Positions 1-5,018 of a stretch of DNA of 5,018 nt are shown one piece after another. The stretch covers positions 1-5,018 of the forward strand of contig SLIW01000575.1 in the NCBI GenBank assembly GCA_007135435.1, written 5' to 3'. Position 1 is the stretch's first letter. Each line of letters starts with the position of its first letter. The notes beneath the pieces are model-generated. The model did not search any database and had not been told where the DNA came from. It saw only the letters and a program-made list of their open reading frames with translations. The stretch comes from Natronomonas sp. Lineage in GTDB: Archaea; Halobacteriota; Halobacteria; Halobacteriales; Haloarculaceae. A program made the position numbers and the translations under genes.

Positions 1-79
1 CGTCCGATCCCTCGTCCGAAGCGTCGTCCGATCCCTCGTCCGAGGCGCCGTCCGATCCCTCGTCCGAGGCGCCGTCCGA
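1..79 (+). repeat. 24-bp in-frame tandem repeat (built of 12-bp half units)
   Basis: Three consecutive 24-bp units lie at 1-24, 25-48 and 49-72, with a partial fourth from 73. Units two and three are identical, and unit one differs from them at two positions. Each unit is itself two related 12-bp halves starting cgtccga. Read in the dehydrogenase frame it encodes alternating SDPS and SEAP/SEAS tetrapeptides, an acidic Ser/Pro-rich disordered tail. The array is cut by the left edge, so the copy number is unknown. Confidence 0.9.
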
Positions 80-1055
80 GTCGACACCGGAGAACCCGGA
101 CGTCGCCGTGCTTCGCGAGGGAGCCGAGGGGCTGCCGATGTCGTCGTACGCCGACGCCCTCCGCGAGCGGCTGCCCGATGTCACGATCGCGCACGCCCGG
201 ACGCCCCACGAGGAGCGCGAGCTGATCCGGACGGCACGGATCGTCACCGGATACACGATCGACGAGGACCTCGTCGCCGACGCCGAGCGCCTGGAGCTGT
301 TCGCCTGCACGTTCGCCGGCACCGACCACGTCCCGACCGCTGCCCTGGTCGACCACGGCGTCACGGTCACGAACGCCGGCGGGATCCACGCGCCGGGCAT
401 CGCCGAACAGGCGATCGGGAACCTGCTCGTCTTCGCCAGGGGGCTCCACGAGGCGTGGCGCCGGAAGGCCAACCGGGAGTGGCGGCACTTCCAGTCCGGG
501 GAGTTCGCCGGCTCCACGGTGACCATCGTCGGCCTCGGCTCGATCGGGCGGGCGGTCGCCCGGCGGCTGGAGGGCTTCGAGGTCGAGACCATCGGCGTCC
601 GGTACACCCCCGAGAAGGGCGGCCCGACCGACGAGGTGGTCGGCTTCGACCGCGAGGCGATCCACGAGGCCTTCGCCCGGAGCTCGGCGGTCGTCGTCGC
701 CTGTCCGCTCACCGACGAGACCCGGGGGTTGATCGGCGCGGAGGAGCTGACCACCCTCCCGCCGGACGCCGTCCTCGTGAACGTGGCCCGCGGCCCGATC
801 GTGGACACCGACGCCCTCGTCGTGGCGCTGCAGTCGAACGGCATCGCCGGGGCCGCCCTCGACGTCACCGATCCGGAGCCGCTCCCGGAGTCCAGCCCCC
901 TGTGGACCCTCGAGAACTGCCTCATCACGCCCCACACCGGCGGCTACACGCCACATCACTGGGACCGACTCGCCGACATCCTCGCCGAGAACGTGGCCGC
1001 ACTCGAGCGGGGCGACGAGCTCCGGAACGTCGTTCGCGCGCCGGACAACGACTGA
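3..1055 (+). CDS. D-2-hydroxyacid dehydrogenase (NAD(P)-dependent), 5' end outside window
   Basis: This gene encodes a cytoplasmic oxidoreductase of the D-isomer-specific 2-hydroxyacid dehydrogenase family, which interconverts 2-keto acids and D-2-hydroxy acids. Numbering from the GTG at 108 (315 residues), the Rossmann motif GLGSIG is at 142-147. The catalytic triad of the family is present: Arg228 in VNVARGP, Glu257 in DPEPLP and His276 in ITPHTGG. Arg165, just after the second beta strand where NAD enzymes usually carry Asp, hints at NADP(H) use; this is inference. The frame is open to the left edge, through a repeat encoding SDPS/SEAP units and then SESTPENPDVAVLREG. The core fold appears to begin around DVAVLREG, so the GTG at 108 would cut into the first beta strand and is probably not the true start. 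The real start lies upstream of the window. The TGA is at 1053-1055, and the gene converges on the M24-fold gene. The exact substrate cannot be read from the sequence. Confidence 0.9.
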   Translation, partial: SDPSSEASSDPSSEAPSDPSSEAPSESTPENPDVAVLREGAEGLPMSSYADALRERLPDVTIAHARTPHEERELIRTARIVTGYTIDEDLVADAERLELFACTFAGTDHVPTAALVDHGVTVTNAGGIHAPGIAEQAIGNLLVFARGLHEAWRRKANREWRHFQSGEFAGSTVTIVGLGSIGRAVARRLEGFEVETIGVRYTPEKGGPTDEVVGFDREAIHEAFARSSAVVVACPLTDETRGLIGAEELTTLPPDAVLVNVARGPIVDTDALVVALQSNGIAGAALDVTDPEPLPESSPLWTLENCLITPHTGGYTPHHWDRLADILAENVAALERGDELRNVVRAPDND

Positions 1056-1092
1056 GTCTTCCGCCGGTCGGAGGCCGATCGTCCTGTTCGCC

Positions 1093-1194
1093 GGTCTGTC
1101 CACGAAGGTACTCGGGTCTGTCCACGAAGGTACTCGGGTCTGTCCACGAAGGTGCTCTGGTCCGTCAGCGAAGGTGCTCTGGTCCGTCAGCGAA
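1093..1194. repeat. 22-bp tandem repeat in convergent intergenic gap
   Basis: Most of the 144-nt gap between the stop codons of the dehydrogenase and the minus-strand M24-fold gene is a 22-bp tandem array. In the phase starting ggtactcggg there are two identical A units (1107-1128 and 1129-1150), followed by two identical B units (1151-1172 and 1173-1194) starting ggtgctctgg. A 14-nt partial A precedes them at 1093-1106. A and B differ at 5 of 22 positions. The period is not a multiple of three, so the array is unlikely to be coding. It ends a few bases from the M24-fold gene's stop codon. There is no oligo-T tract on either strand to mark a classical archaeal terminator. Its role, if any, is unknown. 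Confidence 0.92.
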
Positions 1195-1199
1195 CGCCT

Positions 1200-2378
1200 T
1201 CAGGCGGTGAAGAGCTCCCGGGGGAACGACGCGAGCGTCTCGGCGCCGGAGGATGTCACGTGGAAGGTCTCGCTGATCTCGACGCCGAACTCGTCGCCCC
1301 AGATCCCGGGGATCGCGTGGAAGGTCATGTCCTCCTCGAGCACCGTCTCGTCGCCCGGGCGGAGACTGGCGGTGTGTTCGCCCCAGTCCGGCGGGTACCC
1401 CAGCCCCATCGAGTAGCCGATCCGGTCTTCCTTCTCGATGTCGTGGGCGGCGATGGTCTCCCGCCACGCCAGCTCGACCTCCTCGCAGGTGACCCCCGGT
1501 TCCACCGCGTCGAGGGCCGCCTCGAGCCCCTCGACGACGACGTCGGCGGTGTGGCTGATCGCCGCCGGCGGCTCGCCGACGAACGTCGTCCGCGCGAGCG
1601 GCGAGTGGTAGCGGTGCCGACAGCCCGACAGCTCGATGATGACCGGGTCGCCCTCCTCGAATGCCCGGTCGGTCCAGGTGAGGTGCGGCGTCCCGGTGTG
1701 CTCGCCGGCGGGCATCAGCGGGACGATCGCCGGGTAGTCGCCGCCGTAGTCGTCCGTGCCGTTGATCAGGGCGTCGTAGATCGCCGCCGCCGCCTCGTAC
1801 TCCGGGACGCCCTCGGCGATGGTCTCGAGCCCGGCGGTCATCGCCAGCTCCGAGATCCGCGCCGCCTCGCGCATGTACTCGAGCTCCCGCTCCGACTTCC
1901 GGATCCGGACCCAGCCGACGAGCAGCGTCGCGTCGTCGAACGTCGCCTCGGGGAGCGCCGACCGGAGCCTGGTGTAGGACTTCGCGGTGAAGTACGAGGC
2001 GTCCATCTCGAGGCCGATCCGCCCGGTGTCGACCTCGAGGTCTTCGAGGACCGACGCGAGGTAGTCCATCGGGTGGAGGTCGACCGGGGAGTGGACGTGG
2101 TCGTCGCTGTAGGCCCTGACGTTCTCCTCGGCCAGCCAGGTGGTCGCCCGGGCGCCGTTGGCGTCCATCTCGCGGCCGACCCAGACCGGCTCGCGCTCGT
2201 CGGCGGTCACCACCACCGCCTGGTGGACGTAGAACGACCACCCGTCGTAGCCGGTCAGGTAGTTCATGTTCGCGGGGTCCGAGACGACGATCGCGTCCAG
2301 TCCGCGCTCCCGCAGCCGCTTTCTCGTCCGCTCGATCCGCCGCTCGTACTCGCTCGCCGCGAAGACGTTCCGTGACAT
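1200..2378 (-). CDS. M24-fold (Xaa-Pro peptidase/creatinase family) protein, ectoine hydrolase DoeA/EutD-like
   Basis: This is a 392-residue protein with a creatinase-type N-terminal domain (about 8-150) and a C-terminal pita-bread M24 domain (about 160-385). The sequences NMNYLTGYDGWSFYVHQ (38-53), GREMDANGAR (68-77) and HPMDYLA (102-108) resemble ectoine hydrolases, as recalled from family knowledge. The M24 metal ligands appear to be lost: the usual SDxTRT is SPLART (259-264), GHGIG is GYSMG (321-325), and the Glu of IEPG is replaced in HAIPG (354-358). Glu249, in ELSG followed by RYHSP, matches in context the Glu reported to form the covalent intermediate in bacterial EutD. The likely reaction is opening of the ectoine ring to N-acetyl-diaminobutyrate. 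Other creatinase-like amidohydrolase activity is possible, and so is a plain annotation as Xaa-Pro peptidase. The start is the ATG complementary to 2376-2378, and the stop is at 1200-1202. The gene is divergent from gpmI. No DoeB/EutE deacetylase gene is in view. The assignment to the M24 fold is firm; the ectoine substrate is inferred. Confidence 0.9.
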   Translation of the reverse strand: MSRNVFAASEYERRIERTRKRLRERGLDAIVVSDPANMNYLTGYDGWSFYVHQAVVVTADEREPVWVGREMDANGARATTWLAEENVRAYSDDHVHSPVDLHPMDYLASVLEDLEVDTGRIGLEMDASYFTAKSYTRLRSALPEATFDDATLLVGWVRIRKSERELEYMREAARISELAMTAGLETIAEGVPEYEAAAAIYDALINGTDDYGGDYPAIVPLMPAGEHTGTPHLTWTDRAFEEGDPVIIELSGCRHRYHSPLARTTFVGEPPAAISHTADVVVEGLEAALDAVEPGVTCEEVELAWRETIAAHDIEKEDRIGYSMGLGYPPDWGEHTASLRPGDETVLEEDMTFHAIPGIWGDEFGVEISETFHVTSSGAETLASFPRELFTA

Positions 2379-2415
2379 GTCCCTGGTGCGCTGGGTGGTG
2401 CGCTGGTCCCTGGTG
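2379..2415 (-). repeat. Short direct repeats in the leader of the M24-fold gene
   Basis: Immediately upstream of the minus-strand ATG, gtccctggtg occurs at 2379-2388 and again at 2406-2415. Between and overlapping them, tggtgcgctgg occurs at 2384-2394 and 2396-2406, a 12-bp period. The block lies in the presumed 5' untranslated region and initial transcribed DNA. It could be replication slippage or a regulatory element. No clear Shine-Dalgarno sequence is seen. Confidence 0.75.
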
Positions 2416-2427
2416 GCACGCCGCAGG

Positions 2428-2441
2428 TAATAGTTCTTCGT
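2428..2441 (-). promoter_or_regulatory. Candidate BRE/TATA element for the M24-fold gene
   Basis: On the minus strand the sequence reads acgaagaactatta, with a TATA-like ctatta (2428-2433 on the plus strand) preceded by a purine-rich BRE-like stretch. It lies about 50-55 nt before the ATG, which would give a leader of roughly 25 nt. The AT-richness stands out from the GC-rich surroundings. This is assigned by pattern only. Confidence 0.4.
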
Positions 2442-2447
2442 GTATGT

Positions 2448-2468
2448 TGTATACGATTACCGTGTACA
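2448..2468. promoter_or_regulatory. Operator-like inverted repeat in divergent promoter region
   Basis: The arms TGTATAC (2448-2454) and GTGTACA (2462-2468) are inverted repeats matching at 6 of 7 positions, separated by the 7-nt spacer GATTACC. The centre-to-centre distance of the arms (14 bp) suits a dimeric helix-turn-helix regulator. It sits just upstream of the candidate M24-fold promoter and about 140 nt before gpmI, so it could control either gene. The cognate regulator is unknown. Confidence 0.4.
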
Positions 2469-2511
2469 TGCACCCCCGCCCAGGCGGGCTGTGGATGTGG
2501 TTACCGTGTAC
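2457..2511. repeat. Direct repeat ttaccgtgtac (two copies, 44 bp apart)
   Basis: An exact 11-bp direct repeat, ttaccgtgtac, occurs at 2457-2467 and 2501-2511. The first copy overlaps the spacer and right arm of the operator-like inverted repeat. The bases before the second copy also partly match those before the first. The 44-bp spacing is about four helical turns, so both copies could be bound on the same DNA face. Between them lies a small GC-rich inverted repeat, cccgc/gcggg, at 2475-2488. Confidence 0.6.
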
Positions 2512-2574
2512 TTCTGCGCCGCCTCGACGGCCCGTGGACCCCCCAGCCGCGCGCCCCCGGGTCCACACCGACAC

Positions 2575-2583
2575 GGCCTTACC
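2575..2583 (+). promoter_or_regulatory. Candidate TATA-like element for gpmI
   Basis: The sequence ccttacc is centred about 26 nt before the gpmI ATG at 2607. That is the distance expected if transcription starts at or next to the start codon, the common leaderless arrangement of haloarchaea. No ribosome binding site is seen before the ATG. The match to a TATA box is weak, so this is assigned mostly on position. Confidence 0.35.
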
Positions 2584-2606
2584 ACGCCGACGGCTTCGTC
2601 CGCACG

Positions 2607-4148
2607 ATGAGAGCCGCGCTGGTGATCCTGGACGGGTGGGGGCTCGGCGAGGGACAGCGCACCTCCGACTCCCGCGACGCCGTCGCCGCCGCCGACACGC
2701 CCACGTTCGACCGGCTGCGGGAGGTGGGCGCCTTCGGGACCCTGGAGACCCACGGGCGCCGCGTCGGCCTCCCGGAGGGCCAGATGGGGAACAGCGAGGT
2801 CGGCCACCTCAACATCGGCGCCGGTCGGGTGGTCAAACAGGACTCCGCCCGGGTCACCGACGACATCGACGCCGGCGTCTTCGCGGACAACGAGGCGATC
2901 GGCGAGGCCTTCGAGTACGCCAGCGAGCGTGGGGGCCGGGTCCACTTCATGGGGCTCGTCTCCGACGGCGGCGTCCACTCCTACCAGGCGCACCTCCACG
3001 CGCTGATCGAGCTGGCCGCGGAGCGCGACGTCGACGCCGTCACCCACGCCTTCACCGACGGGCGCGACACCGCGCCGACGAGCGGCGCCGGCTTCCTCGC
3101 CGAGCTCGAGGCGGTCGTCGACGACTGCGGGACGGGCCACGTTGCCACCGTCTGCGGCCGGTACGACGCGATGGACCGCGACGAGCACTGGGAGCGGACG
3201 CGTCGCGCCTACGACGCCATCGTCCACCGGGAGGCGCCACACGAGGCCACCTCGGCCGTCGAGGCCGTCGAGCAGTCTTACGCGCGCGGGGACACCGACG
3301 AGTACGTCGAGCCGACCCTCGTCGAGCGCCCGGAGACGGCGGACGCGGCACTCTCGGACGGCGACGCGGTCGTCTTCTTCAACTTCCGGGCCGACCGGGC
3401 CCGCCAGCTCGTCCGGCTGCTCGCGAACGTCGATCCCGCGTGGCCCTTCGAGACCGACCCTCCCGACGTCCGGCTGGTGACCCTGACCGAGTACGACGAG
3501 ACGTTCGACCTCCCGGTGGCCTACCCGCCGCTGGCGCCGGAGGCGACCCTCGGCGAGGCCCTCTCGGAGGCGGGGCTCACCCAGCTGCGGATCGCCGAGT
3601 CCGAGAAGTACGCCCACGTCACCTACTTCCTCAACGGCGGCCGCGAGCTGGAGTTCGACGGCGAGCGCCGCGAGATCGTCCCGAGCCCCGACGTCCCGAC
3701 CTACGACCTGCAGCCGGAGATGTCGGCGCCGGAGGTGACCGATCGCGCCGTCGACATCGTCCTGACCGACGACCCGGACGTCCTCGTGCTCAACTACGCC
3801 AACCCCGACATGGTCGGGCACACCGGCGACTTCGACGCCGCCGTCGCCGCCGTCGAGGCGGTGGACACTGGGCTGGGGCGGCTCGAGGCCGCCGTCCGGG
3901 AGGCCGGTGGGCACCTGCTGGTCACCGCCGACCACGGCAACGCCGACGACATGGGCACGCCCGAGGCGCCCCACACCGCCCACACGACGAACCCGGTCCC
4001 GTTCGTCTACGTGTCCCCGGCGGGCGACGACGGCGGGTACGCCATCCGTGAGGGCGGGACGCTCGCGGACGTCGCACCGACCTTCCTCGAGCTCGTCGGC
4101 GTCGAGGTCCCGGACGTCATGACCGGCGAGAGCCTGCTGGTGCGGTAG
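2607..4148 (+). CDS. gpmI: 2,3-bisphosphoglycerate-independent phosphoglycerate mutase
   Basis: This gene encodes a cytoplasmic enzyme that interconverts 3-phosphoglycerate and 2-phosphoglycerate in glycolysis and gluconeogenesis. It is the two-domain bacterial-type iPGM of 513 residues, the usual length, and all key motifs are present. Metal ligands are Asp9 (DGWG), the catalytic phospho-serine Ser63 (GNSEVGH), Asp401 and His405 (NPDMVGH), Asp442-His443 (TADHGN) and His459 (HTTNPVP). Substrate-binding residues seen are His124 (GGVHSY), Asp151-Arg153-Asp154 (TDGRD), Arg185 and Arg191, Arg261 and Arg264 (NFRADR) and Lys334 (SEKYAH). The phosphatase-like domain is split around the inserted phosphotransferase domain (about 78-300). 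The start ATG begins the first beta strand directly (MRAALVILDGWG), with a weak TATA-like box at leaderless distance. The gene is divergent from the M24-fold gene. It appears intact and functional. Confidence 0.98.
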   Translation: MRAALVILDGWGLGEGQRTSDSRDAVAAADTPTFDRLREVGAFGTLETHGRRVGLPEGQMGNSEVGHLNIGAGRVVKQDSARVTDDIDAGVFADNEAIGEAFEYASERGGRVHFMGLVSDGGVHSYQAHLHALIELAAERDVDAVTHAFTDGRDTAPTSGAGFLAELEAVVDDCGTGHVATVCGRYDAMDRDEHWERTRRAYDAIVHREAPHEATSAVEAVEQSYARGDTDEYVEPTLVERPETADAALSDGDAVVFFNFRADRARQLVRLLANVDPAWPFETDPPDVRLVTLTEYDETFDLPVAYPPLAPEATLGEALSEAGLTQLRIAESEKYAHVTYFLNGGRELEFDGERREIVPSPDVPTYDLQPEMSAPEVTDRAVDIVLTDDPDVLVLNYANPDMVGHTGDFDAAVAAVEAVDTGLGRLEAAVREAGGHLLVTADHGNADDMGTPEAPHTAHTTNPVPFVYVSPAGDDGGYAIREGGTLADVAPTFLELVGVEVPDVMTGESLLVR

Positions 4149-4199
4149 GTTCGGGTCGGGGCCTGGCCACCGCCTGCTCGGGTGACGATCGAGTTCGAG

Positions 4200-4217
4200 T
4201 GGGACGGGGCGGTCCCA
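4200..4217. repeat. Inverted repeat upstream of the hydrolase promoter
   Basis: TGGGAC (4200-4205) and GTCCCA (4212-4217) are perfect 6-bp inverted arms around a 6-nt GC-rich loop. The element lies 51 nt after the gpmI stop and directly before the TATA-like box of the next gene. It could be an operator overlapping the BRE region or a hairpin at the gpmI 3' end. There is no T tract, so a terminator is less likely. Confidence 0.45.
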
Positions 4218-4228
4218 ACCGGTTATGT
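4218..4228 (+). promoter_or_regulatory. Candidate TATA-like element for the alpha/beta hydrolase gene
   Basis: The sequence accggttatgt contains ttatg centred about 27 nt before the ATG at 4252. This spacing fits a leaderless haloarchaeal transcript and favours 4252 over the in-frame ATG at 4225, which lies inside the promoter element itself. It also suggests that the hydrolase has its own promoter rather than depending only on gpmI read-through. Confidence 0.5.
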
Positions 4229-4251
4229 CGCCCGGCTCACAACCGACGCAC

Positions 4252-4839
4252 ATGACCGAACCCGTCGTGATCCCGTCCGACAGGGACGTCCGGGGGAGCC
4301 TCGACCGGCCCGACGGCGACCGTTGCGTGGTCGCGTGCCCGCCCCACCCGCAGATGGGGGGTAACCGGAGCGACCCCCGCCTCGGGGCCGTGAGCGACGC
4401 GCTCCAGTGCGCCTGCCTCCGGTTCGACTACGGCCCGTGGGACGAGGGACGCGGCGAACTCGACGACGTGCGGGCGGCCTACGCCTGGGCCCGCGACCGG
4501 TACGAGGAGGTCGGCCTGTTCGGCTACAGCTTCGGGGGTTGTCTGGCGCTGGTGGCCGCGGCGCACGAATCGATCGCCGGCCTGCACCCGTTCGCGGTCG
4601 CGGCGCTGGCGCCCGCAGATCGGATCTCGGTGGACATCGACGCGGTCGCGGCGGTCGAGGACGTCGACTGTCCGATCGCCGTCGTCTACGGCGAGCGGGA
4701 CACGACGGTGAACGCCGAGGCGGTCGTCGAGGTGGTTCGGGAACGAGGCGGGGTCGTCGAGGCGGTGAGCGCCGACCACTTCTTCGTCGGCCAGGCACCG
4801 ATGGTCGGTGAGACGATCGCGGAGTTCTTCGCTCGCTAG
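4252..4839 (+). CDS. Small alpha/beta hydrolase (COG2945-like)
   Basis: This is a 195-residue cytoplasmic alpha/beta hydrolase with no signal peptide or membrane segment. The nucleophile elbow GYSFGG places Ser93. Asp150 in YGERDTTV and His176 in SADHFF complete the catalytic triad. The early motif PPHPQMGGNRSD (30-41) and LRFDYGPWDEGRGELDDVRAAYAW (56-79) are typical of the predicted-hydrolase group COG2945, related to dienelactone hydrolases. In this group the HPHP-like segment forms the oxyanion region. The length is near the usual 200 residues. The substrate is unknown; a small ester or thioester is plausible. The ATG at 4252 was chosen because a TATA-like box lies about 27 nt upstream. 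Starting at 4225 would add only MSPGSQPTH. The gene follows gpmI on the same strand after a 103-nt gap, probably with its own promoter. The stop is TAG at 4837-4839. Confidence 0.9.
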   Translation: MTEPVVIPSDRDVRGSLDRPDGDRCVVACPPHPQMGGNRSDPRLGAVSDALQCACLRFDYGPWDEGRGELDDVRAAYAWARDRYEEVGLFGYSFGGCLALVAAAHESIAGLHPFAVAALAPADRISVDIDAVAAVEDVDCPIAVVYGERDTTVNAEAVVEVVRERGGVVEAVSADHFFVGQAPMVGETIAEFFAR

Positions 4840-4867
4840 GCGGCCGCGGGAAACGTTCGGACCCCGT

Positions 4868-4897
4868 TCGAGCACTCGGGGCTCGATCGTCGACGAT
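4868..4897. repeat. Inverted repeat and adjoining 12-bp palindrome after the hydrolase gene
   Basis: TCGAGC (4868-4873) and GCTCGA (4881-4886) form a 6-bp stem with a 7-nt loop, 28 nt after the hydrolase stop. It shares its last base with the perfect palindrome atcgtcgacgat (4886-4897). The pair could fold in RNA as a 3'-end structure or bind a dimeric protein. No oligo-T tract follows. Such short GC-rich palindromes also arise by chance in this composition. Confidence 0.35.
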
Positions 4898-4907
4898 GGC
4901 TGGTGTA

Positions 4908-4962
4908 TCGGCCATCGCACCCCCGTCTCTTCCTTCGACGTGTCGGCCATCGCACCCCCGTC
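4908..4962. repeat. 20-bp exact direct repeat in the right intergenic region
   Basis: tcggccatcgcacccccgtc occurs at 4908-4927 and 4943-4962, a 35-bp period. After each copy comes a similar pyrimidine-rich run (tcttccttc and catcccttc), so the duplicated unit may be larger and diverged. No convincing gene covers it. It lies about 70 nt after the hydrolase stop, in DNA that becomes more AT-rich toward the right edge. Confidence 0.85.
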
Positions 4963-5018
4963 CATCCCTTCCCGGTCCGGATCCCTGGCGAGTGGAATAG
5001 TTGGCCAGAAAGTCCTTA

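Noticed and set aside
1093..1194. CRISPR array
   Set aside because: The 22-bp units are contiguous with no spacers, so it is a plain tandem repeat.
1152..2375. Long plus-strand open frame antisense to the M24-fold gene
   Set aside because: It overlaps the M24-fold gene fully, has low-complexity Arg/Val/Asp-rich composition and no recognisable motif.
2379..2606. TrmB-type operator (TACT-N7/8-GAGTA) upstream of gpmI
   Set aside because: TrmB is known to regulate sugar metabolism genes in Halobacterium. I found one TACT (2509-2512) but no GAGTA at the right spacing.
2457..4253. Long minus-strand open frame of about 600 codons antisense to gpmI
   Set aside because: It mirrors gpmI almost exactly. 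gpmI carries every catalytic motif, and GC-rich codon bias makes long antisense open frames common. The antisense product has no recognisable domain.
4182..4364. Small plus-strand frame with a GTG start (MTIEFEWDG)
   Set aside because: The first 25 residues look acidic and plausible, but the frame then runs out of frame inside the hydrolase gene and becomes Arg/Pro-rich. It is probably chance, or at most a remnant.
4237..4965. Minus-strand open frame starting MDGGAMADT
   Set aside because: It runs antisense through nearly all of the hydrolase gene, which has an intact catalytic triad. The only suggestive part is the repeated start context.
4963..5018. Promoter of a gene beyond the right edge
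   Set aside because: The DNA becomes more AT-rich (gaatagttgg, ccagaaagtcctta), which would suit a promoter, but the downstream gene is outside the window and no element can be fixed.

Overview
The window looks like a piece of a haloarchaeal chromosome. It is very GC-rich with strong G/C bias at third codon positions. The predicted proteins are rich in Asp and Glu, as expected of salt-in cytoplasms. Two starts sit about 25-28 nt behind weak TATA-like boxes with no Shine-Dalgarno sequence, which fits leaderless archaeal transcription. I cannot name the genus from the sequence.

Layout: (1) positions 3-1055, plus strand: a D-2-hydroxyacid dehydrogenase whose reading frame enters from the left edge through a 24-bp tandem repeat encoding a Ser/Pro/acidic tail. 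(2) 1056-1199: a convergent gap filled by a 22-bp tandem repeat arranged as two exact doublets. (3) 1200-2378, minus strand: an M24-fold protein that resembles ectoine hydrolase (DoeA/EutD) more than a metallopeptidase. (4) 2379-2606: a divergent promoter region with leader repeats, TATA-like elements, an operator-like inverted repeat and a repeated half-site. (5) 2607-4148, plus strand: a complete cofactor-independent phosphoglycerate mutase, gpmI. (6) 4149-4251: a short gap with an inverted repeat next to a TATA-like box. (7) 4252-4839, plus strand: a small alpha/beta hydrolase with an intact Ser-Asp-His triad. (8) 4840-5018: non-coding tail with small inverted repeats and a 20-bp exact direct repeat.

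The genes do not form an evident pathway. gpmI is central carbon housekeeping. The dehydrogenase, the ectoine-hydrolase-like protein and the hydrolase look like separately transcribed metabolic accessory genes. No mobile element, RNA gene or CRISPR array is visible. The most interesting points are the ectoine-hydrolase-like active site in a probable archaeon with no partner deacetylase in view, and short tandem or direct repeats, unrelated in sequence, at three gene boundaries and at the 5' end of the dehydrogenase frame. I see no convincing new multi-gene system here.
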